From Thermomicrobiales bacterium (GTDB taxonomy: Bacteria; Chloroflexota; Chloroflexia; Thermomicrobiales; UBA6265), in assembly GCA_030447415.1 (NCBI GenBank), contig JAUJOZ010000025.1, forward strand, positions 1 through 50,802: a stretch of DNA of 50,802 bases. Direction: 5' to 3'. How positions within the stretch are numbered: position 1 is the first letter of the stretch; every line of letters starts with the position of its first letter. The translations under genes were made by a program, and so were the position numbers. Of the stretch, positions 34,493-42,431 are shown in pieces. The notes under the pieces were generated by a model. The model saw only the letters and a program-made list of their open reading frames with translations, did not search any database and had not been told where the DNA came from.

Positions 34493-35617
34493 CTACGGGC
34501 TACCGACGGCCTCCTTCACCGTGATGGTGCCGACCATTCCGGGATGTGGGCCGCACTTGTACGTGTAGGTGCCGGAGGTGTCGAAGCTCTGACTGAAGGA
34601 CTGGCCGGGGCTGAGGACGCTCGAGTCGTCGAAGGCGAGGTCGTCCCCCATGACGGAGTGCGCGATCCCGTCCTCGTTCCGCCAGGTGACAGTGGTGCCG
34701 GGCGCAATCTCCAACCGCGCCGGGGAGAAGGCGCCGTTGACAATCGTGACGGTGGTGGCGTCGGCGGATGCGGACGCACCCTCGGAACCGACGCCGGCAG
34801 GGTCACGGGCGAGGTAGATCGTGACCTCCGTCCGATCGCCGACGGCACGCAGGAGCGCGACGCCGGTGTAGCCCGAGGCGTTTCGCTCGCCCAATCCGAC
34901 CGCAAGCTCGTCGCCAACCATCAGCCCGCCGATGTCGCCGCAGGCGATCGCGTCCTTGGCGGTTCCATCGGCCAGCACGTTGATCGCGTGGTCGCCGCCG
35001 ATGATCTCGGTTAGCGGAGCGTCGATCGAGGATATGCTCGTCGCCACCGGGAACGCGGTCTCGGCGCCGACCATCTCCTTCACCGGGGCCGCGGCGTCCG
35101 GCTCGCCGAGGCGGACGTCGTCCAGCTCGAAGGCGATACCGGCGTTGAGGCCGTCGCAGGTGCCGGCATGGATGCCGGCCGGGTGCATGCGGCCCATCTC
35201 GGCGGCGATGGGGTTGTCGGCAGCAACCTCGTCCGCACTCGACAGGACGGTCAGGGTCTCGAACGCCATCTCTCCCCACAAGTCGGCATTGACGCCCCAC
35301 TTCCACTCGCCGGCCAACGGGAAGGTGACCTCGACCAGATAGTGGCCCTCGGGGCCGTCCTGGCGCGCGTCGGCGGTCAGCTTCTCGCCCTTCTCTTTGT
35401 GCTGGGCGAAGAGCGTGGCCCGACCGACGTTGACCGGGTGGACATCATGCTGGAGCACAGTGAAGCCGACGGTCGTCGGCACCTCGACCAGGACCTTGTC
35501 GTGTGGCTTGTCAAGTCGGACGGTCGCCCAGCCGCCGGCGAGGGCCGGGGCCGCCGAGAGCAGCAGGGCGATCCCAATGATCGCCACCCGAAGGACCGAC
35601 CGTCGTGCGCTGGACAT
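34493..35617 (-). CDS. Exported cupredoxin with FixH/YtkA-like N-terminal domain
   Basis: 374 residues. ATG at 35617 after GGGAGGAGC, followed by a Sec signal (VLRVAIIGIALLLSAAPALA). Order: a FixH/YtkA-like beta domain (about 33-125, VEVPTTVGFTVLQHDVHPV, GHYLVEVTFPLAGEWKWGV); a middle region with HPAGIHAGTCDGLN and ACGDIGG, common in exported proteins of this group; and a C-terminal plastocyanin-like domain (about 285-374). Type 1 copper ligands look complete: His 320 (GIAHSV), Cys 355, His 358 and Met 361 (KCGPHPGM). Likely an electron carrier or copper sensor/binder outside the membrane. Confidence 0.8.
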   Translation of the reverse strand: MSSARRSVLRVAIIGIALLLSAAPALAGGWATVRLDKPHDKVLVEVPTTVGFTVLQHDVHPVNVGRATLFAQHKEKGEKLTADARQDGPEGHYLVEVTFPLAGEWKWGVNADLWGEMAFETLTVLSSADEVAADNPIAAEMGRMHPAGIHAGTCDGLNAGIAFELDDVRLGEPDAAAPVKEMVGAETAFPVATSISSIDAPLTEIIGGDHAINVLADGTAKDAIACGDIGGLMVGDELAVGLGERNASGYTGVALLRAVGDRTEVTIYLARDPAGVGSEGASASADATTVTIVNGAFSPARLEIAPGTTVTWRNEDGIAHSVMGDDLAFDDSSVLSPGQSFSQSFDTSGTYTYKCGPHPGMVGTITVKEAVGSP

Positions 35618-35751
35618 CGCCTTGCTCCTCCCGCTGCGCTTCGGCACCGCGCGGCGCCGAACGACGCGATGAACACTCCTCATACAATCGCCGAGCGCAT
35701 TCGGTTCCCGCGATCGGGATGCCGACGGGTTAGGCGCATGGCTGGCTGCCG

Positions 35752-36594
35752 CTACGACGGACCGCGCACTGTCTCGGCGACGGCCAACGCCTCGCTCCGG
35801 GAGAGGGCGGATTCGAGGCGGAACGTGAGGCCATCTTGCTCCCAGAGGAGCACGTTGGCCGACGGGCGACCCGGCTGGTCGTCGAAGCCGAGCGAGGGAT
35901 CTGGGTCGATCACCAGCGACGACGGGCCGATGACCCAATAGCCCGCCTCACCGTTGTTTTGGACGGGCACCGACGGCGCGTCGAACGAGGCCTTCTTGAG
36001 GAGAACCTCCGTCTCTTCGCGGGCCTCAAACTGCATGAGCAGGGCGCCGACCCCGGTTTCGGCCGCCTCGGGCAAACCGGGTCGCGGGTGGTAGAGCAGG
36101 GAGACCATGGTGCCGCCCGCGACCTCCCGCACGTAGACCTCGTCCGGCTCGCCGAGGGTAGCTGGGACGTGGATGGCGTACGACACGCGCTGCCGCGCCT
36201 CGGCAAGGGTGAGCCGTTGGCCGAGGAGCAAGTTCGGACCGACCGGCGAGGCAGCCGGAGTCGGGGTCACGTCGTCGACGAAAACGATGCGGATCCCGCG
36301 CACGCCGAGCTGGTCGGCGACGGCGGTGCGCACACCGGGAACGAGGGCGAGGACGGCCCCAGCCAGGAGAACCGCTGCCAGCCCGGCGGCCACCAGGGCC
36401 CGGCGGGGAGGGAGCGCGAACGGACGGCCGGCCCATGGCACCACCGGCCGCCGCGCGGGGACGGGTTCGGCGGTGAGGCGGGCGCCGACGGCCCGGGCGA
36501 GGTCGGGGGTCGGCGGGTAGGCGAGCCGGGCGCCGAGGTCGCCCAAGGCGCGCTCCAGCTCGGGCACCGCGAGCGGGCGGGACTGGTCAGCCAT
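35752..36594 (-). CDS. Membrane-bound anti-sigma-like protein
   Basis: 280 residues, ATG at 36594 inside the end of the sigma factor gene (8-base overlap, coupled translation). Cytoplasmic part 1-64, one membrane segment about 65-86 (ALVAAGLAAVLLAGAVLALV), then an exported domain (LAEARQRVSYAIHVPATLG, DEVYVREVAGGTMVSLLYHP, YWVIGPSSLVIDPD) resembling DUF4367-type sensor domains. The N-terminal part lacks a clear zinc HxxxCxxC anti-sigma motif. The overlap with an ECF sigma gene and the topology support a role in holding that sigma factor at the membrane, by inference. Confidence 0.65.
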   Translation of the reverse strand: MADQSRPLAVPELERALGDLGARLAYPPTPDLARAVGARLTAEPVPARRPVVPWAGRPFALPPRRALVAAGLAAVLLAGAVLALVPGVRTAVADQLGVRGIRIVFVDDVTPTPAASPVGPNLLLGQRLTLAEARQRVSYAIHVPATLGEPDEVYVREVAGGTMVSLLYHPRPGLPEAAETGVGALLMQFEAREETEVLLKKASFDAPSVPVQNNGEAGYWVIGPSSLVIDPDPSLGFDDQPGRPSANVLLWEQDGLTFRLESALSRSEALAVAETVRGPS

Positions 36595-37207
36595 CGGCCA
36601 CCCCCTGCCCGGCCGCGGTGCCGAGGTCACCCGACCCAGCCGCGGCGGCGGGGAACCGGTGGCGTAGTCGTTCCAGAGCGCGGGACAGGCGCGACTTGAC
36701 GGTGCCGCGGGCGCAGCCGAGGGCCACCGCCATCTCCGCCTCGGACAGGTCGAAGAAGTACCGATACGCGATCACGGTCCGGTCGTCCTCACCGAGGGTG
36801 TTGAGCGCGCCGAGCAACTCGCGCCGCCGCTCCTCCGCCAAGGCCGCCGCCTCAGGGGCCAGGGCCGTGTCCTCCGAGGGGCGGTCCTCGACGGCGCTGA
36901 GCGCCAGGGTGGAGCGGCGGCCGGCGGCGGCGCGGCGGTTGCGCGCCTCGTTGGCGACGATGCGCAGCAGCCATGGCCGGAACGGCGTGGTGGGACGGAA
37001 GCGGTCGCGGGCGTGGTGCGCCTTGACCGAGGCGTGGAGGGCGCGCCCCCTGCGGCTGGTCTGGTCGCGCAGGGAGGGGTCCGTCTCGAACCGGTCGAGC
37101 GCTCGCCAGGCTTTGAGGAAGGCGGTCTGAGCCGCGTCCTCGGCCCCGGTGGCGTCGCCGGTGAGGACGTAGGCGACGCGGAAGGCGAGGTCCTGGTAGC
37201 GGCGCAC
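36587..37207 (-). CDS. ECF-type RNA polymerase sigma factor
   Basis: At least 206 residues from a GTG at 37207. Sigma region 2 (RRYQDLAFRVAYVLTGDATGAEDAAQTAFLKAW, then FRPWLLRIVANEARNRRAAA) and region 4 (LGEDDRTVIAYRYFFDLSEAEMAVALGCARGTVKSRLSRALERLR) are clear. Between them lies a longer than usual linker. The pattern continues upstream of the GTG (DLIDRAKGGDAGAYEEL), so the real start is probably further out. No ATG, GTG or TTG lies in frame before the stop at about 37330. A CTG at 37286-37288 behind GGAGGGGGG is the best candidate. Paired with the anti-sigma-like gene. Confidence 0.82.
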   Translation of the reverse strand: MRRYQDLAFRVAYVLTGDATGAEDAAQTAFLKAWRALDRFETDPSLRDQTSRRGRALHASVKAHHARDRFRPTTPFRPWLLRIVANEARNRRAAAGRRSTLALSAVEDRPSEDTALAPEAAALAEERRRELLGALNTLGEDDRTVIAYRYFFDLSEAEMAVALGCARGTVKSRLSRALERLRHRFPAAAAGSGDLGTAAGQGVADG

Positions 37208-37542
37208 AAGCTCCTCGTAGGCGCCGGCGTCGCCGCCCTTCGCCCGGTCAATCAGGTCGAGTTCAGCCAGCTCGTCCGGCGTGTCCAGAGGTCGGCCCCC
37301 CTCCGGCCAGCGTACACCCCGTCATACAAGCGGTCGGGCCGATCGGTTCCCGGGGAGGAAGACAACGAGGCTGACAGCGGACGAGCCCGGACGCGAAGAG
37401 GCCGCCGGGGATGAGTCCGTCGGTCTCTCTGCATCTGCGCGCTGCGGGTTCAGGCCTCGGCGCGGCGTAGCCACAGGGGTCGCAGCGCCTCACAGAACCG
37501 TCGTTGCCTGCATCGCACGGGCCGAGGCCCCGACGCGTTCTG
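37208..37542. other. Gap between the sigma factor and the Cys-rich gene
   Basis: The first 80 bases probably still code for the start of the sigma factor. The rest shows no gene, and no clear terminator. Confidence 0.3.
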
Positions 37543-38118
37543 CTACTCGCACCTGCCGGCGACGCACGAGCCGCTGCAGCACTCACTCCCGGTGGAGCAC
37601 GACCCGAGGAGGGACTGGGTGCAGCAGATGCCGTCCAACGACGTGCTACTGCAACAAGCGAATCCGGCCACGCTGTCTTCTGCGTTACCAGAGGCGATAC
37701 AACACACCACTTGGAAGCAGTCGGTGCCCATCGGACAGGTGCAGGTCGGCGAGGTCACTGCGCAGCCTGAGACCAGCCCACCGGGCGTGCAGACGTCCCC
37801 GCCCGCGGGCGCGCAGACGCCGTTGACAAACTCCTGCCCGGCCGGGCAGGTGACTGTGCCGCCGGCTCGCTGGCACAGGCTCGGGCTCAAGCACCAGTTG
37901 TTGCCATTGGCGAAGACGCAGCAATTGCAGCCAGTCGTGCCGGCGCAGACGCCGGGGTCACTGGCGCACAGGCGGTTCGGGCAGGTCTGGGCCGCCGCCG
38001 GCGCCCGCCGCAGCCCCAGCACCCCGAGCGTCCCGGCCACCAAGCCCGTCAGCACACGCCGACGGCTCGTGCCGGTCGCGAGCGCACGGGTGATGTCGTC
38101 AAACCGCTGTCTATCCAC
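37543..38118 (-). CDS. Tat-exported cysteine-rich protein
   Basis: 191 residues with a GTG start at 38118. This start makes the N-terminus (MDRQRFDDITRALATGTSRRRVL) line up residue for residue with the two other family members; an upstream ATG at 38154 is possible. Twin arginines RRR at 19-21, hydrophobic stretch, AAAQ cleavage. The mature part has about 26 cysteines, including CNCC, CTCPMGTDC, VVCC, FACC, GICC and SECCSG motifs, and should form many disulfides. No catalytic motif. It has no LPXTG end. Role unknown; stress or surface protein by inference. Confidence 0.72.
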   Translation of the reverse strand: MDRQRFDDITRALATGTSRRRVLTGLVAGTLGVLGLRRAPAAAQTCPNRLCASDPGVCAGTTGCNCCVFANGNNWCLSPSLCQRAGGTVTCPAGQEFVNGVCAPAGGDVCTPGGLVSGCAVTSPTCTCPMGTDCFQVVCCIASGNAEDSVAGFACCSSTSLDGICCTQSLLGSCSTGSECCSGSCVAGRCE

Positions 38119-38525
38119 GTCGACGAACTGCTCTCGGTGCACGCGACGCCCCATGGCGCCGCTCAAGCGGCCCCTTAGGGAAGGCGCGCGGCGGGCCATG
38201 GCGCGGCGCCCGAGCAACCCTACGCGGAGCGCGGGGCACGACCCGACCCCGATGCACACCAAGCGTTCGCGCAGGATCCCGTGCCGGCACGATACAGGCG
38301 CTGACCGGTCGTGTCAATTCCCCGGCCGATTCTCTATATTCCGGTCAAAATACTTAAGTAAACGGAGGTCAGCAATCACACCTCATTCACCAACCACGAT
38401 CAGTCCGTGACGGCGGACCAGGAGGGGCCGGGTGTGGCGCCCCGGAAAACGCCGTCTGCCCCGGCTCCATGACGGTGTAAACTCTGCCCCTCCACTACCC
38501 GAGCCGCCAGTCGAAGGGGGCAACG
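38119..38525. other. Upstream region with AT-rich patch
   Basis: 407 bases. Contains the minus-strand promoter at 38289-38317 and an unusually AT-rich patch at about 38331-38370 (CTATATT, CAAAATACTTAAG), likely a regulatory or promoter region for one or both divergent genes. No gene recognised. Confidence 0.35.
38289..38317 (-). promoter_or_regulatory. Sigma70-type promoter for the Cys-rich gene at 38118
   Basis: Minus strand TTGACA (38312-38317, full match), 17-bp spacer, TATCGT (38289-38294). Leader of about 165 bases. Confidence 0.5.
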
Positions 38526-38759
38526 ATGGCGCATTCAGGCGTCGATTACGAGGAACTGGTCTGCCAGGCGCGGGGCAGCGATCGGCGCGGCGCCCTCCGG
38601 GACGTTCCGGCCGAGCTCCGCACCGCGGCGGCGCGCCGGCTCGTCGACGATGGGATCGTGACCGTCGACCAGCTGGAGGGGCTGCCGCTCGACGACTTGT
38701 TCAATCTCGTCGGTCTGCGCCGGCGCGAGCAGGCTGTCCGCGACTCCCAGACCCGTTAG
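38526..38759 (+). CDS. Small HhH/SAM-like protein
   Basis: 77 residues, ATG at 38526 after GGGGGC. The C-terminal half (LVDDGIVTVDQLEGLPLDDLFNLVG) resembles helix-hairpin-helix or SAM-type repeats (LVDAGxxTVEQLxxLxxDEL), which bind DNA or protein. The N-terminal half is helical (YEELVCQARGSDRRGALRDV). No export signal. The partner is unknown. Stands alone. Confidence 0.5.
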   Translation: MAHSGVDYEELVCQARGSDRRGALRDVPAELRTAAARRLVDDGIVTVDQLEGLPLDDLFNLVGLRRREQAVRDSQTR

Positions 38760-38926
38760 CCGGCCGGACGAGGCGGTCCTCCCAGCCCTTCCCTCTTCAT
38801 ATCTCCCGATATGCGACCACTCGAGCTCCCCGTGGGCCTCGATGTCCCCCGCCTCGCGGGCTCAACCAGCGCCCCTTCGTCCAGAGCACTGGATGATCCT
38901 CCTCCGACCAGCGTACGCTCCCCATA

Positions 38927-38978
38927 CGAACGGGAAAACCGTTCGGTTCGCGCGAACGGGAAAACCGTTCGGTTCGCG
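38927..38978. repeat. Perfect 26-bp tandem repeat with internal hairpins
   Basis: Two exact 26-bp units, 38927-38952 and 38953-38978. Each unit contains CGAACGG-GAAAA-CCGTTCG, a 7-bp stem with a GAAAA loop. Across the junction a second overlapping stem (CGTTCGGTTCGCGCGAACGG) can form. Confidence 0.8.
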
Positions 38979-39021
38979 GCATGGGATTGCCCGCGACACA
39001 GCGTGGTCGCCGGAGACGCAA

Positions 39022-39054
39022 GGAGGCCGCCGGGCAACCAGCCCGGCGGCCTCC
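39022..39054. terminator. Hairpin terminator
   Basis: Perfect 14-bp stem GGAGGCCGCCGGGC with AACCA loop, just downstream of the stop of the minus-strand gene at 39075. Minus-strand transcripts run on into a modest T-containing stretch. Confidence 0.65.
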
Positions 39055-39074
39055 CTATCGAGTCGCGTCGCCCA

Positions 39075-39377
39075 CTACTGCTCTGGCACGCCCTCGGCCG
39101 GTATGGGCGAGCCCAGGTCAGGGCAGACCGTCGGCGACGCCACGGGAGACGCGGCCGGGGACCCAACCGGGGACGCGACCGGCGAGACGACCGGCGACGC
39201 CACCACCAACGCCTCCGGTGAGGCGAGCGACGGCACGCCCGGCGTGGCGCCGGGCGAGGCCACCGGCGAAGCACATTCGCCTGCCCCCTCCCGGTTGGGA
39301 TTGTCCTGAGCCACAACGACGAAGCCGCCGAGGACGAGCGCGAACGCCGCGATGGCGAGTACAACAAGACGATGCAT
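39075..39377 (-). CDS. Small secreted protein with ASPV repeats
   Basis: 100 residues, ATG at 39377 after GGAGGGG. Sec-type signal (LVVLAIAAFALVLGGFVVVA, cleavage near AQD), one Cys shortly after, a run of ASPV/GSP tetrapeptides (about 37-82) and a second Cys near the end (TVCPDLGSP). The low-complexity part is likely an extended linker. The two cysteines could pair. Function unknown; similar ASP-rich exported proteins are common in this bacterial group. Confidence 0.6.
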   Translation of the reverse strand: MHRLVVLAIAAFALVLGGFVVVAQDNPNREGAGECASPVASPGATPGVPSLASPEALVVASPVVSPVASPVGSPAASPVASPTVCPDLGSPIPAEGVPEQ

Positions 39378-39730
39378 GACCCCTCCTGTCCGCGGAGATC
39401 CAATGGCCGCCCCCAACGCGGCCGAGTAGCGAATCGTACTCTAAGCCGCCTCGCGCTGTCGGCTCCACCGCCCCACTGAGGGCTGTGTCAACATGAACGG
39501 TCAATGGCTGGAGTCCATTCGCTGGGCTCGCTGCCGCCGCCGCGCGAGGCGACCGCCAATTGACGCCCCGAAGGTTACCCACCTGCACACCGCCCGCAGC
39601 GATGGGCCCGACCCGCACCGCGCACGCGGTCACCGCGACAGCGCCTACGCCCATCGCGTCCTCGTCCTCCTCGCCAGCGCAACCCTAAGCCGATCTTCAG
39701 TGCTTTTGGGCCCAAGGCGACGTGGTTTGG
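39378..39730. other. Intergenic stretch, nothing recognised
   Basis: 353 bases between the secreted protein start and the end of the methyltransferase gene. No supported gene or hairpin. Confidence 0.3.
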
Positions 39731-40330
39731 TCAGGGGAGCGTCGCGTCAATCCAGATGGCCCGTGGATCTCGCCCGAACGCCAGTCGCTTCGCCCAGGTC
39801 GTCGGCCACCGGCAGAGGTCCGCCGGACCAAGGACCCGCGTCGGACCAACATGGAGGCCCGCATCGCGCAGCAGCAGCGTCACCCGCTCGCTTCCGGCCT
39901 CCAGCGTCCAACCGGCCTCGCCGAGTGCACCAGCGTTCAGCCTGATGTCGAGAGTGGCCCCACCGCTCCCGACCGCGCCGAGTCCTGCCAACAGGCCTGG
40001 GTGGCCGGTAAGGAATCCGCGTAGCAGGCTTCCCCAGGGAAAGTTGACGGTCACGTGGGTCGCCACTCGGCTCAACTCGTCGGGCAACGCCAACGCATCG
40101 GCAACCACGAACAACGCGTTGCGGACCACTTCGCGTGAGGCGATCCTTAGATTCGCCGCGCAGACGTCCACGCCGATTACTCCAACCCCCGGGTGCTGCC
40201 CGGACAAGTGACGGACGAAGCGACCGTCCCCAGTACCGAGATCGACGATCGTTTCTTGATAGCCCGCGGTCCAGGCGGCTACCGCAGCCTCGTCCATCTG
40301 GCGAACGTGTTTTCCATTGACAATGCGCAT
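39731..40330 (-). CDS. 16S rRNA (adenine-1408-N1) methyltransferase-like protein, KamB/NpmA family
   Basis: 199 residues, ATG at 40330. Class I SAM methyltransferase: motif I VDLGTGDGRF (29-38) and acidic motif II VIGVDVCAAN. The family mark is VNFPWGSLLRG (Trp 99) and the C-terminal TTWAKRLAFGR (Trp 179). In NpmA and KamB two tryptophans at these places hold the flipped A1408 base. NpmA/KamB methylate A1408 in the decoding site, giving resistance to kanamycin, apramycin and related aminoglycosides. The short helical N-terminus (GKHVRQMDEAAVAAW) also fits. Whether this gene protects its host or does housekeeping is not known. Confidence 0.75.
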   Translation of the reverse strand: MRIVNGKHVRQMDEAAVAAWTAGYQETIVDLGTGDGRFVRHLSGQHPGVGVIGVDVCAANLRIASREVVRNALFVVADALALPDELSRVATHVTVNFPWGSLLRGFLTGHPGLLAGLGAVGSGGATLDIRLNAGALGEAGWTLEAGSERVTLLLRDAGLHVGPTRVLGPADLCRWPTTWAKRLAFGRDPRAIWIDATLP

Positions 40331-41323
40331 GCTTCACCTTCCGTCGTTCCTTGCTCGGATCGAACAGGAAGGACGGGAGGTGGAGCACGGGCACGGCGAG
40401 GCTTGGCGGCAGCCGCGAAGCAGCGTCAGCCACCGTCAAGCTCGTCGGGAGTCGGTTTGTTCCGGAGGTCGCGGAATAACCAGCACGAGCCGGGGGATCT
40501 CCCCGGCTCATCACTAACCCATCGCCGGTTACCGCTGGACGACGCCTAACAGGGCGGGCGGGCGCGGTAGATCATCTGGTCAACCCCATATCGGGAGCCA
40601 CGCGGCTCCTTGTCGACCAGCGTAGCAAAGCGCTATGCCTAAGTCCAGGGCGCGTTGGGATCGCCGGTCGAGGCTCTGACGAGCCGAGCAGAGGGCGTGG
40701 TCGGCGTCGGCGCCGTCACGGCGGCCATGCCCAGCAGGGATAGGGCACGTCGCGCAATGCGGCGAGCACATCGCCACACGGCGGGGCATGCATTGGCGAA
40801 GTTCCTCAGGCAGCGAGGGTGGTGAACGCAGAAGGCGGAGTCTTGACCACGGAATTCGACCTTGACATCGCCCTACGTCCCCCGCCCGGGCGGAACTCCC
40901 ATCCGGCGGTGATGTCCACGTCGGTGCAGCGCTGGGTCTGCTGCTGGGCTTAGCGATGGGCGGCGGTGGGGACGATTCTGAGGATCGCGGTGGCATAGGG
41001 ATCGGCATTCGCGTCCGGACGTCCCGGCCCGAGATCCGGTCACGGAGTGCGAGCAGGTCGGCCACGAGCCGTATGACCTCGCCCCGACCCTGGCGGGACA
41101 AGGCCCGGACTCGGTCACCCTTTCCCGCCAACGCACCGCGTACGGGGTCGGGGACGGCGCCGCCGCCCTCGATCCTCAGAAACTGCGCCCTCGCCTGAGG
41201 CACGGCCCGCGGCTCGCCAGCGGGCGAACCTGGAACCGACCTTCGCACAGGTGAGGGGCCGACCGGTCGGTCATCGAACCAACGGCGGGGCCGGGGGTGC
41301 AACTCCCTCCGGCTCACTTGCCG
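40331..41323. other. Unassigned 1-kb region
   Basis: 993 bases without a convincing gene. A long minus-strand open frame (40580-41317) contains one helix-like patch (GRGEVIRLVADLLALRDRI), but the rest is low-complexity and has stops in the frame that looks most protein-like. It may be relic sequence. Confidence 0.3.
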
Positions 41324-41791
41324 CTACGCCCGGCGCCGGGGGCGCCGGCGGGTTGGCGACGCCGCGACGCGCCACAGGAGCAACCCCACGAGCAGGCTCG
41401 CCAGGCACGCCGCCAGCCACCCAGGCGTGCGGAGATCCGCCGGGCCGATCCCGACAAACACCAGGCACCCCGCCAGACCCGCCACGGCATTGGCGGCACC
41501 CAGCGCTCGGGTACCACGGCGGCGCCTCGCCCGCCAGCGTCGCCCCGTACCGCCCGCCTTCGCCGCGCCCCCGGTCTCGCCCACCCGCCGGTCACGGAGG
41601 GCGGCGACCTCCGCCGCGTTGACCATGGGGCGGCCCCCAATCGTCACCGCCGGCAGGATGCCCGCGGCGATCCACCGCCGCAGTCGCTCCTCCGGGAGGC
41701 CGCACTCCAGCGCGGCCTCGGAGAGGGATCTCATGACCATGTAGCTGGTGGTCTGGGTGGGGTCGTCCACGGCGGGGGCCGGTTGACGCAC
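41324..41791 (-). CDS. HTH (MerR/excisionase-like) protein with two membrane segments
   Basis: 155 residues from an ATG at 41791 (a closer start at MVMRSL is possible). Residues about 20-67 (RSLSEAALECGLPEERLRRWIAAGILPAVTIGGRPMVNAAEVAALR) form a winged-helix of the MerR/excisionase type. An Arg/Ala-rich linker follows, then two hydrophobic segments (AANAVAGLAGCLVFVGIG and WLAACLASLLVGLLLWRVA) and a basic tail. This suggests a membrane-bound DNA-binding regulator. The signal and targets are unknown; no partner gene is adjacent. Confidence 0.6.
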   Translation of the reverse strand: MRQPAPAVDDPTQTTSYMVMRSLSEAALECGLPEERLRRWIAAGILPAVTIGGRPMVNAAEVAALRDRRVGETGGAAKAGGTGRRWRARRRRGTRALGAANAVAGLAGCLVFVGIGPADLRTPGWLAACLASLLVGLLLWRVAASPTRRRPRRRA

Positions 41792-41820
41792 TGCGATCCC
41801 GCCTCGGCGCGGGTCGGCAT

Positions 41821-42060
41821 TCAGTTTCGCACGCGCAGGGGCACGCCGGGACGTCTCCCGGCGGTCTCCGCTGAGAGCGGCAGGCGTTCGGTGCCCGGCA
41901 ACCTGGCCAGGCGGCGCGGGTCGGTGGCGGCCAAGCCGGGTGCCGGGAACGGTCCGGCGGCGACCGGATCCAGGCGAACGAGCCGGATCGCCTCCGCGTC
42001 CCAGTCCATGAGAAAGTGATTCTGGCGACCAAGCGTGTTCGGGAGAACGGTGGCCCGCAC
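41821..42060 (-). CDS. Small hypothetical protein
   Basis: 79 residues from GTG at 42060, 29 bases before the HTH gene start on the same strand. LGRQNHFLMDWDAEAIRLVRLDP looks protein-like, the rest is Pro/Arg-rich. No strong ribosome site. Could be a real short gene coupled to the HTH protein or chance. Confidence 0.3.
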   Translation of the reverse strand: MRATVLPNTLGRQNHFLMDWDAEAIRLVRLDPVAAGPFPAPGLAATDPRRLARLPGTERLPLSAETAGRRPGVPLRVRN

Positions 42061-42431
42061 GATTGTGAGAAATCCCGGCGCGTTCGCGGACCGGGATAAT
42101 GATTGGCGGACCTAGCCTGCGGCGTCGGCAACAGGCGGATCTGGGGGGCGGTGCGAGCCCCCCTTGGCTTTACCCGACCCAAACGCGCCCCCGGCCGGAT
42201 CGAGCCAAAGAGCGAACGCCGACGTCTGGTTCCACCCCGTGCCCCGACCGCGCCGAGCCGGAATCGGCGCGCACTGCTCGAAGCCGGGTCACGGTTCCCG
42301 CGGTGGCACGTGATCCGGCACCATGCTGGTCCCTCCGGCCCTCGTCCCGCGCTTGACACCGTCGTTGCGCTGTGGTTAATGCACGCGACTCAGGTGAGGA
42401 AGCCTTTGGGCGCGAGCGAAGGAGCTAGACA
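42061..42431. other. Upstream region of the ABC binding-protein gene
   Basis: 371 bases with a short ATCCCGG/CCGGGAT stem at about 42072-42097 and the promoter at 42353-42380. No gene supported. Confidence 0.35.
42353..42380 (+). promoter_or_regulatory. Putative promoter of the sugar ABC operon
   Basis: TTGACA (42353-42358), 16-bp spacer, GTTAAT (42375-42380), about 50 bases before the ATG at 42432. Confidence 0.45.

Larger units (their letters stand above)
38760..39074. other. Repeat- and terminator-bearing intergenic region
   Basis: 315 bases holding the 26-bp tandem repeat (38927-38978) and a perfect hairpin terminator (39022-39054). No gene recognised. Confidence 0.45.
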
